Shown: in pieces, positions 8,579-16,989 of the stretch | Layout: every line of letters starts with the position of its first letter | How positions within the stretch are numbered: the first letter of the stretch is position 1 | Assembly: GCF_001264245.1 (NCBI RefSeq) | Contig: NZ_CP011339.1 | Location: forward strand, 5,022,001-5,086,000 | DNA from: Microcystis panniformis FACHB-1757 | Lineage (GTDB): Bacteria; Cyanobacteriota; Cyanobacteriia; Cyanobacteriales; Microcystaceae | Length of the DNA stretch: 64,000 nt | Reading direction: 5' to 3' | Position numbers and translations under genes: made by a program | The notes under the pieces: model-generated | Database searches by the model: none | The model's input: the letters and a program-made list of their open reading frames with translations, nothing else | What the model was told of the DNA's origin: nothing

Positions 8579-9424
8579 GTGAAAGACTACCTCGAAACCT
8601 TTCTCTCTTCTTCCGGTGACGTGAAAACTAGCCTTGATGTGACGGCAAAAACTCAAGAAATCGATGTGTATTTTCGACCGACTTCCCCAGAAATGCCGCC
8701 CGAATTAGGTTTATTGGGCAAATTAGCTCAAACCCCTTGTTTATTGGAACCCTATCGCAATCCGGTCACGATTGAGGGAATTCTCGCTTGTTTATCTAAA
8801 CTGTTTACTGTGCGGGAACAATTACAAAGAGAAGCTCACCGCAATCAACAACCCTTATTAGCAGAAAATATCCCTAGACTATGGATACTAACTCCTACTG
8901 CCAGTCAGAGGATTATAACTGCTTTTTCCGCTCTCAATCATCCAGATTGGGGAGAAGGAATTTACTTTTTACCTCCAGCATTAACCACATCCCTTATTGT
9001 CCTGCATCAATTACCTGAAACCCCTGAAACCCTTTGGTTAAGATTATTAGGTAGAGGAGGAACCAGAAGCAGAGCGATTGATGAATTAGAGGCCTTGTCT
9101 CCTAGTCATCCTTTCAAATCAGCTGCCTTAAAATTATTATACAATTTGAGTAGGAACTTGCAAGCCTTACCAAAAATAACCCAGGAAGAGAGTAAATTTA
9201 TTATGCGTTTAGCCCCTTTATACGAACAAGATAGAGAAGCAGCGATTCAACAAGGAGAAACCAAGGTAGTGCTACGTCAACTAAAGCGACGTTTTGGTGA
9301 ACTTCCCCCGCATATCACTGAAACTATCCAAAAACTCTCAGTAGAAAAATTAGAAGACTTAGGAGAAGCATTGCTAGACTTTGAGACTCAAGCTGACTTA
9401 ATCAATTGGCTTAATCAAGCCTAA
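8579..9424 (+). CDS. Rpn-type PD-(D/E)XK nuclease, second tandem copy
   Basis: 281 residues from GTG 8579 (VKDYLETFLSSSGDVKTSLD). It has the same nuclease core (EIDVYFRP, then LLGKLAQTPCLLEPYRNPVT) and DUF4351 C-terminus as copy 1. Compared with copy 1 there is one extra G (about 8580), so the usual N-terminus LTRFLWDKFS, readable just upstream, is out of frame. The gene can only be translated by starting at GTG 8579 without the first ~10 residues. It lacks the IEGIQEGR insertion of copy 1. It may be functional if the N-terminal helix is dispensable; otherwise it is a pseudogene. Confidence 0.75.
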   Translation: MKDYLETFLSSSGDVKTSLDVTAKTQEIDVYFRPTSPEMPPELGLLGKLAQTPCLLEPYRNPVTIEGILACLSKLFTVREQLQREAHRNQQPLLAENIPRLWILTPTASQRIITAFSALNHPDWGEGIYFLPPALTTSLIVLHQLPETPETLWLRLLGRGGTRSRAIDELEALSPSHPFKSAALKLLYNLSRNLQALPKITQEESKFIMRLAPLYEQDREAAIQQGETKVVLRQLKRRFGELPPHITETIQKLSVEKLEDLGEALLDFETQADLINWLNQA

Positions 9425-9454
9425 AATCTTCGGGAAAGGTCATTTACAACTCCT

Positions 9455-9664
9455 CTAATTGTTTTCTTGAACTATCGGGAAATTGAGAGCTTTATTGAAT
9501 AGGGGAAGGTCTTGGAAATTGGTTGCGCCATCTCCATTAAAATCTTGGCGTTGCTGATTTGAGTTCTGAACATTCTTTTGTGATATTTTTAAAACCTGGA
9601 CTAAAACTAACTTTTGGATAGGACACACATTTGGCATTCATAGCTTGATTCAGCAACGCCGAAT
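9455..9664 (-). pseudogene. Dockerin/EF-hand-like 3' fragment next to an IS1 end relic
   Basis: On the minus strand a 60-residue frame (9637-9455) contains QRQDFNGDGATNFQDLPLFN, a DxNxDG calcium-loop motif as in dockerin type I or EF-hand domains, and ends in PIVQENN. Its apparent ATG lies inside CGGCGTTGCTGAAT...AAGCTATGAAT (9664-9638 on the minus strand), which matches the 3' end of the IS1 element at 47462. It is therefore a gene tail fused to an IS end, not a complete gene. Confidence 0.5.
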
Positions 9665-9703
9665 AATCTTATACTACTCCTAATCACTTCTTATCTCTTG
9701 ACA

Positions 9704-11782
9704 ATGACCTTAAAAACCGATCACGGTAAAAGCCATCCCGTCGGTGCGACTGTCTTGGCCGATGGTGTCAACTTCTCACTATTTTCTAAGTATGCCACTG
9801 CCATAGAATTATTATTATTTGATGATGCTAATTCTCCCGTACCTAGCCGGACTATTCTCCTCACCCCGCAAACAAACCGCACCTTTTTCTATTGGCATAT
9901 TTTCGTTCACGGCATTGGAGTCGGTCAAGTGTATGCTTATCGAGTCTATGGTCCGGATAATCCGGCCCAGGGTCATCGCTTCGATCCTGATAAAGTAGTT
10001 CTCGATCCCTATGCGAAAGCGATTGTCGGTGCGGAAATTTATGATCGACAAGCTGCCAGCGAAAAAGGCGATAATTGTCATCGAGCTTTGCGGGGTCTGG
10101 TAGTGGATCCGGGCTGCTACGATTGGGAAGATGACGCACCGCTACGCACTCCCTACTCTGCCAGTGTTATCTACGAAATGCACGTCGGCGGCTTTACTCG
10201 TAACCCGAATTCCGGCGTTAGCGAGGAAAAAAGAGGTACTTTTGCGGGATTAATCGAAAAAATACCCTATTTGAAAAACCTAGGCATTACTGCCGTGGAA
10301 TTGTTACCGATTCATTACTTTGATCCCGCTGCCGCTATGCCGGGGTTAACTAACTATTGGGGTTATAGCACGATCGGCTTTTTTGCGCCCCATGCCGGTT
10401 ACAGTAGCGATCGCTCACCCCTGGGTCCTTTGAATGAATTTCGCGATCTGGTGAAAGCTTTACACAAAGCGGGGATCGAAGTGATTCTCGATGTGGTTTT
10501 CAATCATACCGCCGAGGGGGACGAAATCGGGCCGACTCTTTCCTTGAAAGGTATCGATAATCGCACCTACTACATCCTCGATGCAGAAGATAAAAGCATC
10601 TATAGCAACTATACCGGCTGTGGTAACACCCTCAAGGGCAGTCATCCGATTGTGGGCAAAATGATTCTCGATTGTTTGCGCTATTGGGTGTCGGAAATGC
10701 ACGTCGATGGTTTTCGCTTTGACCTAGCGGCCGTATTATCGCGCAATGTGGACGGGGAACCGATCCTGCAAAAAGGTTATAACATGATCTGGGCGATCGA
10801 ATCGGATCCGGTCTTAGCTGGGACAAAATTAATCGCCGAAGCTTGGGATGCGGCAGGATTGTATAGTGTCGGTCAATTTGTCGAATTTGCCGATTGGTTT
10901 TCCGAGTGGAATGGTCCTTTTCGGGATGATGTACGCGCTTTTGTCCGGGGAGATGCCGGCATAGTCAGCAAATTAGCGGCGCGGATTTTAGGAAGCCCCG
11001 ACATATACCACAGACCCGATACCGATGTCAATAGAAGTATAAATTTTGTTACCTGTCACGACGGCTTTACCCTTAACGATCTAGTTTCCTACGACGAGAA
11101 ACACAACGAGGCTAACGGCGAGGAGAATCGGGACGGTTGCAACGATAATTTTAGCTGGAATTGTGGGGTAGAAGGGGAAACCAATAACGAGAGGATTAAA
11201 ACCCTGCGACTGCAACAAATAAAAAATCTCTTAACGATCCTGTTTATTTCCCAAGGAACACCTATGCTGTTGATGGGGGACGAAGTGCGACGCACCCAAA
11301 AGGGCAACAATAACGCCTATTGTCAGGATAACCAGTTAAGTTGGTTCGATTGGAGTGCGGTAGAGCAAGAGTTCGATCTTTGGTGTTTCGTAAGGAGACT
11401 GATCGATTTTAATAAAAAATTAGCTCTTTTCCGTCAGGAAAAATTGCTAGAAGTCACCTATACCAGTCTTGAACCCCATCTCAGTTGGCATGGCGTACAG
11501 TTGAGTAAACCCGATTGGTCGGAAGATTCCCACAGTTTAGCTTTTTCCCTGCGTCATCCCAAGGCGAACGAGTATTTACACATTATGCTCAACGCTTACT
11601 GGGAATCTCTCAACTTCCAGTTACCCCCCTTGGGACAAGGGGAAAAATGGCATCGCGTCATCGATACTGCTGGGCAATTGTCCGAGGCAGCCTGTGATTT
11701 AGATGCCGCCGCCGCTGTTGAATCGGAAACCTATCGGGTGCAGGCGCGTTCGGCGGTAGTTTTAATCGTTAAACCAGTATAA
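9704..11782 (+). CDS. glgX: Glycogen debranching enzyme GlgX (isoamylase-type, GH13)
   Basis: About 692 residues. It hydrolyses alpha-1,6 branch points of glycogen or limit dextrins in the cytosol. An N-terminal CBM48-like domain (HPVGATVLADGVNFSLFSKYA) is followed by the (beta/alpha)8 domain with all four GH13 regions: DVVFNHTAEGD, DGFRFDLAAVL (nucleophile Asp), LIAEAWDA (general acid Glu) and FVTCHDGFTLNDLVSY. The length matches the GlgX family. ATG 9704 is preferred to TTG 9698. It is followed 115 bp later by a same-strand DUF3887 gene and then eno, a plausible carbon-metabolism neighbourhood but not clearly one operon. Confidence 0.95.
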   Translation: MTLKTDHGKSHPVGATVLADGVNFSLFSKYATAIELLLFDDANSPVPSRTILLTPQTNRTFFYWHIFVHGIGVGQVYAYRVYGPDNPAQGHRFDPDKVVLDPYAKAIVGAEIYDRQAASEKGDNCHRALRGLVVDPGCYDWEDDAPLRTPYSASVIYEMHVGGFTRNPNSGVSEEKRGTFAGLIEKIPYLKNLGITAVELLPIHYFDPAAAMPGLTNYWGYSTIGFFAPHAGYSSDRSPLGPLNEFRDLVKALHKAGIEVILDVVFNHTAEGDEIGPTLSLKGIDNRTYYILDAEDKSIYSNYTGCGNTLKGSHPIVGKMILDCLRYWVSEMHVDGFRFDLAAVLSRNVDGEPILQKGYNMIWAIESDPVLAGTKLIAEAWDAAGLYSVGQFVEFADWFSEWNGPFRDDVRAFVRGDAGIVSKLAARILGSPDIYHRPDTDVNRSINFVTCHDGFTLNDLVSYDEKHNEANGEENRDGCNDNFSWNCGVEGETNNERIKTLRLQQIKNLLTILFISQGTPMLLMGDEVRRTQKGNNNAYCQDNQLSWFDWSAVEQEFDLWCFVRRLIDFNKKLALFRQEKLLEVTYTSLEPHLSWHGVQLSKPDWSEDSHSLAFSLRHPKANEYLHIMLNAYWESLNFQLPPLGQGEKWHRVIDTAGQLSEAACDLDAAAAVESETYRVQARSAVVLIVKPV

Positions 11783-11897
11783 CAAGAGGAGAGATATTGC
11801 CCGATCGAGCGATCTTGAATGCTTTAACTAATGAACAATGGCATCAATTCAATCGTCAAGTGGAAAAACGTTATTTATTTGCGGAGCAATAGCTGAA

Positions 11898-12659
11898 ATG
11901 ATGCGGCTTTCATTAGCGAAACGGGTATCGATTCTCTCTTTGTGTTTAATTGGCTTTTCCCTGCCTTCGACCACTTTCATTGTTTCACCGGTACAGGCGA
12001 ACCTAGAACCGAATGCGATCGCTCTTGGTGATCCTGTTCGGGAAGAAAAGCAAGCTCGGCAGTTAGTAGAATGGTTGGGAACTAAACAATACGGTAAAGT
12101 TATTGCAGCTTTGTCACCCCAACTAAAACCCCTCTGGACTGCCGAAAAATTGCAAAAGGTCTGGGAAAGCCAGGTTACTGACAATACTGGACCGTTTAAG
12201 CGCATTGTCAAAACCAAGGTACTCGATGCTATCAATGCCAATTTGGTGATTGTCACCGTTGAATTTGAGAAACTCACTGAAGATGTGGTAATTACCTTTA
12301 ACCGGTCTGGTCAGGTAATTGCCGCCGATTTTCCCGAATTTCGTAGTATTTCTGAGATTGGCGATGCTTTTGTCACGTCCTTGGCCAATAAAGACTACGG
12401 CCTGGCCCGAGGTTTTTTACACCCTTTCCTGAAAGCTGAGGTTTTCCCCACCAGAGTACAAGGTGCTTGGGAGAATTTACTTAAGCGTACCGGCCCCGTG
12501 CGTCGGATCGTGGGAACTCAGGTCAGAAAAGGCTCGGATACGGACGGTGTGGATCTGGTGTTGGTGACGATTCAATTTGAAAAACTGACGGATACCTTAA
12601 TCCTCGTTTTTGATGATCAAAAGCAGATTGTCAACGTGGATTTCCCTTTAGGCAATTAG
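11898..12659 (+). CDS. Secreted protein with two DUF3887 repeats
   Basis: About 254 residues from ATG 11898 or 11901 (the frame is open from ATG 11838, but a signal peptide fits best with the later start: MRLSLAKRVSILSLCLIGF...VQA). After the leader come two tandem copies of a ~110-residue alpha/beta module: FKRIVKTKVLDAINANLVIV...FEKLTEDVVITFNRSGQVI and VRRIVGTQVRKGSD...FEKLTDTLILVFDDQKQI. This is the DUF3887 (SnoaL-like cystatin fold) pattern. The function is unknown; location is probably periplasmic. It lies between glgX and eno on the same strand. Confidence 0.75.
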   Translation: MMRLSLAKRVSILSLCLIGFSLPSTTFIVSPVQANLEPNAIALGDPVREEKQARQLVEWLGTKQYGKVIAALSPQLKPLWTAEKLQKVWESQVTDNTGPFKRIVKTKVLDAINANLVIVTVEFEKLTEDVVITFNRSGQVIAADFPEFRSISEIGDAFVTSLANKDYGLARGFLHPFLKAEVFPTRVQGAWENLLKRTGPVRRIVGTQVRKGSDTDGVDLVLVTIQFEKLTDTLILVFDDQKQIVNVDFPLGN

Positions 12660-12705
12660 TAATCAGCCGAAATTACCCCGTAAATTGAGTTGGAGACGAT
12701 AAGTT

Positions 12706-14004
12706 ATGTTAGATAAAATCGAAGTTCCCATCGAAGCGATCGCAGCTAGGGAGATTCTAGACTCCCGCGGCCGTCCCACGATCGAAGCGGAAGTGCTATT
12801 AGAATCGGGGGCACTCGGTTTGGCCCAGGTTCCCAGTGGTGCTTCTACGGGTAGTTTTGAGGCCCACGAATTACGCGATGATGATCCCCAGCGTTACGGT
12901 GGTAAGGGTGTCCTGAAAGCGGTTCGCAATGTCCACGAAAAAATCGTCCCGGTTTTGGAGGGGATGAATGCTTTCGACCAAGCTAGTATCGATTTAGCGA
13001 TGATCGATCGCGATGGCACGGCCAATAAACGAGAATTAGGGGCTAATGCTATCCTAGCCGTCTCTCTGGCTACGGCCAAAGCAGCGGCGGCGGATCTGGG
13101 ATTGCCTCTCTATCGTTATCTCGGCGGTCCGATGGCCAATGTGCTACCCGTCCCGATGATGAACGTGATCAATGGTGGTTCTCACGCTGATAATAACGTC
13201 GATTTTCAGGAGTTTATGATCTTCCCCATCGGGGCCGATTCTTTTAAGGAGGGTTTGCGTTGGGGAGCGGAAGTATTCGCCGCTTTGGGTAAGGCCTTGC
13301 ACGAACGCAAATTACTGACCGGTGTGGGCGATGAGGGCGGTTATGCTCCTAATTTGGCTTCAAATCAGGAAGCTTTGGATATTTTGATTGAATCGATCGA
13401 ACGTGCTGGTTATAAACCGGGGTCGGAGGTGGCTTTGGCTATGGATGTGGCCGCCAGTGAATTCTATAAGGATGGTCAATACCTCTACGATGGTTCGGCC
13501 CATTCTCCCGCCGAAATGGTGGATTTTTTGGCCAGTTTAGTCGATCGCTATCCGATTGTTTCCATTGAAGACGGTTTACACGAGGAAGATTGGGATAACT
13601 GGAAATTATTGACCGATAAACTGGGGGCGCGGATTCAGTTGGTGGGCGATGATTTGATGGTGACTAATCCTATCCGTCTGCAAAAAGCGATCGATCTGGG
13701 TATTGCTAACTCGATCCTGATTAAGCTCAATCAGATCGGTTCTTTGACGGAAACCCTACAAACGATCGCCCTGGCTACCCGTCACGGTTATCGTTCTGTC
13801 ATCAGTCATCGTTCTGGAGAAACGGAAGACACTACGATCGCAGATCTGGCGGTGGCTACTAATGCCGGACAGATTAAAACTGGTTCTCTCAGTCGCAGTG
13901 AACGGGTGGCTAAGTATAATCGCTTATTACGCATCGAAGCAGAATTAGGCGATCGGGCGGTGTACGCGCCGAAAGTCGGTTTGGGTCCAAAATTCTTGGC
14001 CTAA
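12706..14004 (+). CDS. eno: Enolase
   Basis: 432 residues. It interconverts 2-phosphoglycerate and phosphoenolpyruvate in glycolysis; cytosolic, Mg-dependent. Diagnostic motifs: EILDSRGRPTIE at the N-terminus, SGASTGSFEAHELRD (mobile catalytic loop), VNVINGG-type MMNVINGGSHADNNVDFQEF, GVGDEGGYAPN (catalytic Glu), SIEDGLHEEDW and GDDLMVTNP (metal ligands), KLNQIGSLTET (catalytic Lys) and ISHRSGETEDTTIADL. Length and motifs are complete. The start at ATG 12706 is preceded by GGAG. Two copies of a terminator-bearing repeat follow the stop. Confidence 0.98.
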   Translation: MLDKIEVPIEAIAAREILDSRGRPTIEAEVLLESGALGLAQVPSGASTGSFEAHELRDDDPQRYGGKGVLKAVRNVHEKIVPVLEGMNAFDQASIDLAMIDRDGTANKRELGANAILAVSLATAKAAAADLGLPLYRYLGGPMANVLPVPMMNVINGGSHADNNVDFQEFMIFPIGADSFKEGLRWGAEVFAALGKALHERKLLTGVGDEGGYAPNLASNQEALDILIESIERAGYKPGSEVALAMDVAASEFYKDGQYLYDGSAHSPAEMVDFLASLVDRYPIVSIEDGLHEEDWDNWKLLTDKLGARIQLVGDDLMVTNPIRLQKAIDLGIANSILIKLNQIGSLTETLQTIALATRHGYRSVISHRSGETEDTTIADLAVATNAGQIKTGSLSRSERVAKYNRLLRIEAELGDRAVYAPKVGLGPKFLA

Positions 14005-14089
14005 AATTTGCAAAAAGTCTTGCACTGATCGAAAAAGGGTGTTATACTAAAGAAACTGATAACTGATAACTGGTCACTGACTATTGTGG

Positions 14090-14127
14090 TACTTCGCTGA
14101 AACCCTTTTCGGCGAAGTATTTATTTT
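14090..14127 (+). terminator. Rho-independent terminator of eno (first)
   Basis: The stem is TACTTCGC (14090-14097) paired with GCGAAGTA (14112-14119), loop of 14 nt, followed by TTTATTTTT. Confidence 0.8.
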
Positions 14128-14218
14128 TGGCCTTTTTCTGCACGAAGGTATGATTTTGGGATCAAAGGTGTTATAGTAAAGGTACTGATAACTGATAACT
14201 GGTCACTGACTATTGTGG

Positions 14219-14256
14219 TACTTCGCTGGAACCTTTTTCGGCGAAGTATTTATTTA
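14219..14256 (+). terminator. Second terminator hairpin after eno
   Basis: The stem is TACTTCGC (14219-14226) paired with GCGAAGTA (14241-14248), followed by TTTATTTA. It is a copy of the first terminator within the duplicated block, with a weaker T-tract. Confidence 0.65.
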
Positions 14257-14470
14257 GGGTTTGCTGAAAAAGTACGGGCGAAGCATTCGGATAGAAAATC
14301 TCCGGTTTCACCGATAGGTTATTGCCCGAATGCTTCGCCCCTACAGGACGCGGGCCGATGAAGACGCGAGGTTTTGAACGACGATTCTCTCAAAATCTTG
14401 CACCTGTGGGAGCGAGAAAAGCCCCAAAACCCTTACTTTGCCTACATTTCACATTTATTCAGCAAGCCCT
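14256..14470. mobile_element. MITE type B, copy 1 (215 bp)
   Basis: Starts AGGGTTTGCTGAAAAAGT and ends TTCAGCAAGCCCT, with ATTT on both sides. It contains a long inner inverted repeat (CGGGCGAAGCATTCGG against CCGAATGCTTCGCCC). A second copy of the same length is at 57430-57644. It shares terminal sequence with the type A MITEs but not the interior. Confidence 0.8.
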
Positions 14471-14675
14471 ATTTAAGCTCAGTTCGGGTTAAACAGAGGG
14501 GGATAAAGCCCATTCCATGGTCAAGCTGAACTTATCGGGCGTTGTCGCCGTCAGCGCTAGGGAGTTTTTGGGGAAGGGAAAGCTTCCCGTCAGATTGCGA
14601 CTTCCATTGATTTTTGTAAATAATAATTTCAAGGCACTTGCTACTAGCATAGGATAGAAACGTCGGATTTCTAGG

Positions 14676-15434
14676 ATGGGGATGATGAAAGACAGTTCTA
14701 TATTTCGACGTTTCCCACAGGTGTTCGCGGGTTTATCGGTGCTATCGATCGCTCTCGTCTTGAGTTCCTGGATAGCGGCACGCTCGTTCTTGGCGGTGAA
14801 ACGGGCGAGCGATGTTTTTGTCGTCACTGGTTCGGCCAAAAGGGCGATTACATCCGATTATCTTCTCTGGCGTTTATCGGTTTCCAGTCAACAACCCAGC
14901 GCTCAGGATGCGTACCGGGATCTGATCCGGCAAACCGAGCGGATACGAGCTTATCTCAAAGAAAAACAAGTTCCCGAAGACGCAATCACCACCAACGCGA
15001 TCGAGACGATGGCGATTCCCGAAGTAACAGCTAACGGCCAGGAAACCGGGCAAATTCTCGCCTATCGTCTCACCCAACGCTTCGAGATCCGAGCGAGCGA
15101 TGTGGCCCGTTACACGGAACTTTCTAGGCAGGTAACGGAATTGATTGAGGAGGGAATTAACCTCGTCTCTGAACCTCCCCAATATCTTTATACCCAACTG
15201 GATAAGCTGCGGGTGGAAATGGTGGCGGCAGCGACCAAAGATGCGAGAGCGAGGGCTGAGGCGATCGCTAGTAGTACCGGCAGTCGGGTGGGAAGGGTGC
15301 GCGATGCGAAAACGGGAGTTTTTCAGATCACCTCGCGCAATTCCACTGACGTGAGCGATTCGGGAATTTACGACACTTCCTCGATCGACAAAGATATTAC
15401 CGCAGTGGTTTCGGTGACGTTCGGGATCGAGTGA
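14676..15434 (+). CDS. SIMPL-domain (DUF541) protein
   Basis: 252 residues. An N-terminal membrane anchor or signal (VFAGLSVLSIALVLSSWIAA) is followed by the SIMPL/DUF541 fold: FVVTGSAKRAITSDYLLWRLSVSS, then LKEKQVPEDAITTNAIETMAI, YRLTQRFEIRASDV and the conserved helix KLRVEMVAAATKDARARAEAIA. Bacterial members are periplasmic or membrane-anchored proteins linked to oxidative-stress protection or outer-membrane processes; the exact role is unknown. Three ATG codons lie at the start (14676, 14682, 14685); the first is taken. It stands alone between two MITEs. Confidence 0.85.
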   Translation: MGMMKDSSIFRRFPQVFAGLSVLSIALVLSSWIAARSFLAVKRASDVFVVTGSAKRAITSDYLLWRLSVSSQQPSAQDAYRDLIRQTERIRAYLKEKQVPEDAITTNAIETMAIPEVTANGQETGQILAYRLTQRFEIRASDVARYTELSRQVTELIEEGINLVSEPPQYLYTQLDKLRVEMVAAATKDARARAEAIASSTGSRVGRVRDAKTGVFQITSRNSTDVSDSGIYDTSSIDKDITAVVSVTFGIE

Positions 15435-15497
15435 ATTACACTCTTTACCTAGGGTTTGCTGAAAAAATCTAAAAACCTTGTTGGGTAAGACTTTTAG

Positions 15498-16815
15498 TTC
15501 AAGGGGTGACAGAGGGGCTACAAGCTAGATAGAGCGGGGGGTCTAGCCAAACGACCCCCTAAAGAAATAGAGTGGTTAGGACAACCACTCAAAATTTTAA
15601 AATGTTACCTTCATTCTATCAGGCTTGTTTACAGGCGAACCTTAGCGAGGCGAGCTATTTGACCTTACAGCTCCTAATCCTGCTCTTACAAAGTCATCGG
15701 ATAGTCCAACTAGAGAAACTGGCCGCTCTTTTCCCGCAACCGATAACCTTTGAAAGTAGAAGACGGAATTTGCAGAGATTTCTTAAGCTCCCGCAACTAA
15801 ACGTGAAACTCTTGTGGTTTCCTTTGATCAAACAGATCGTCAAGCTAGAATTTAGCGGAAAAAATAAAAATCGAGAGCCAAGAAGAAGGCTCAAAAAACT
15901 GAAACACGCGGGAAGATTATTAGTCGTCATAGATAGAACCGATTGGAAGGGTAGAAATTTATTCGTCGCCAGTGTGATTTGTGGTCGGAGAGCTTTGCCC
16001 GTATATTGGGTGTTACTGAATAAAAAAGGAAGTAGCGCTCTCGGGGAACCGAAAAAATTCCTCAAGCCAGTCTTAGGGTTGTTGAAACCCTATCCGCTCG
16101 TCGTAATGGGAGACCGTGAATTTCAGTCAGCGCAATTAGGGAAGTGGCTTGACGACAGAGGTGTAGCTTTTATCTTCCGTCAAAAGAAAAGTACCTACAC
16201 GCGATTGAAAGATGGAGAAAACTATCAAGCCCTTTCCGAGTTAGAACCGAACCGGGGCGAGCGAAACTTCTTTCGGGGAGTGACCCACACGAAAAGCCAT
16301 GAGATCGAGGGGTTCAACCTAGCAACTTATGGGAAAAGAGGTTATCGAACTAAAGGGTCTAAAGAGCCTTGGTATTTATTGACCAACCTAGAATCTTTAG
16401 AGATAACTCTCAAGTTATATAAATCTCGATTCGGGATTGAAGCGATGTTCAAAGATTGTCAAACGGGAGGATATAATCTTGAAAAAACGAAAGTGAGCGA
16501 GCCTCGCTTTCTCGCCTTAATTTTATTAATTGCTATCGCTTACTCTTTGAATACAACCCGTGGTCAAAATCTCAAGAAATCGGGAACTCGCGATTATATT
16601 TGTCGCTCCAAAGAAGCGAAACGCGGTCCGGAAAGACATAGCGATTTTTGGATAGGTACTTATGGGAGCTTCTGGATCGAGTCGATGGACGCGTACTCGG
16701 AACTCGCCTTTTCTTTGATCCGCCTCAAGCCAGGAAAACACCCTGATTTTTCTAGGGGTCTAACGGCTATGCGCCTTATCCAGCAAGCCTTTTAGTCGCC
16801 TTGTCACCCCTTGAA
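15498..16815 (+). mobile_element. 1318-bp IS4-type insertion sequence, copy 1
   Basis: Terminal repeats TTCAAGGGGTGACA and TGTCACCCCTTGAA; 9-bp duplication GACTTTTAG at 15489-15497 and 16816-16824. A second copy is at 24183-25593; that copy is exactly 93 bp longer because of one 91-bp MITE plus a TA duplication. Confidence 0.95.
15572..16795 (+). CDS. IS4-family-type DDE transposase (intact copy)
   Basis: 407 residues (397 if ATG 15602 is the start rather than GTG 15572). DDE features: LLVVIDRTDWKGRNL (first Asp), YPLVVMGDREFQSAQLG (second Asp) and the Y-(2)-R-(3)-E signature in LYKSRFGIEAMFKDCQTGGY. The element ends lie 70 bp outside. No stop or frameshift is seen, so this copy could mobilise the damaged copy at 24.2-25.6 kb. 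Confidence 0.92.
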   Translation: MVRTTTQNFKMLPSFYQACLQANLSEASYLTLQLLILLLQSHRIVQLEKLAALFPQPITFESRRRNLQRFLKLPQLNVKLLWFPLIKQIVKLEFSGKNKNREPRRRLKKLKHAGRLLVVIDRTDWKGRNLFVASVICGRRALPVYWVLLNKKGSSALGEPKKFLKPVLGLLKPYPLVVMGDREFQSAQLGKWLDDRGVAFIFRQKKSTYTRLKDGENYQALSELEPNRGERNFFRGVTHTKSHEIEGFNLATYGKRGYRTKGSKEPWYLLTNLESLEITLKLYKSRFGIEAMFKDCQTGGYNLEKTKVSEPRFLALILLIAIAYSLNTTRGQNLKKSGTRDYICRSKEAKRGPERHSDFWIGTYGSFWIESMDAYSELAFSLIRLKPGKHPDFSRGLTAMRLIQQAF

Positions 16816-16989
16816 GACTTTTAGACTTTTTGTCAATCAAAAAGTACCAGGCATGGGAGTGATCAGGGGGAAAATCCCTGGACTTTTTCCCTGAAAATTA
16901 GGTAATTGGCCACCTCAAAACTGATAAAACCCCACACCCCACACCCCACACCCTGCCACCAGGAAAAACTTTTTCAGCATACCCTACCT

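Larger units (their letters stand above)
7333..9424 (+). repeat. Tandem duplication of an Rpn nuclease gene with its leader
   Basis: Two direct copies begin with the shared leader AGGCTTTGAAGATGATAAAA (7334 and 8502) and continue through the whole coding region with only scattered differences. Copy 1 holds a 186-bp MITE; copy 2 has one extra base near the start codon and a shorter IEGIQEGR repeat region. Confidence 0.85.
14040..14256 (+). repeat. Duplicated ~88-bp block with terminator hairpin after eno
   Basis: Two direct repeats (about 14040-14127 and 14168-14256) share TGTTATA(C/G)TAAAG, two or three GATAACT units, GGTCACTGACTATTGTGG and a hairpin. The GATAACT unit is also the building block of the large satellite at 54283-54570. 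Confidence 0.8.
15451..16985. mobile_element. MITE type A, copy 1, split by an IS4-type element
   Basis: The outer ends are AGGGTTTGCTGAAAAAA and TTTTTCAGCATACCCT with the 4-bp duplication ACCT (15447-15450 and 16986-16989). Without the IS at 15498-16815 and one 9-bp duplication it is 208 bp and matches the uninterrupted copy at 43859-44080 (shared ACCTTGTTGGGTAA, TTTTTGTCAATCAAAAAGTA, GACTTTTTCCCTGAAAATTA). Confidence 0.85.

Noticed and set aside
9815..10139. Two antisense frames inside glgX
   Set aside because: The plus-strand GH13 motifs make the coding strand certain.
14489..14839. 116-codon frame opposite the SIMPL gene start
   Set aside because: It overlaps the clearly coding plus-strand SIMPL gene and shows no domain; it is a shadow frame.
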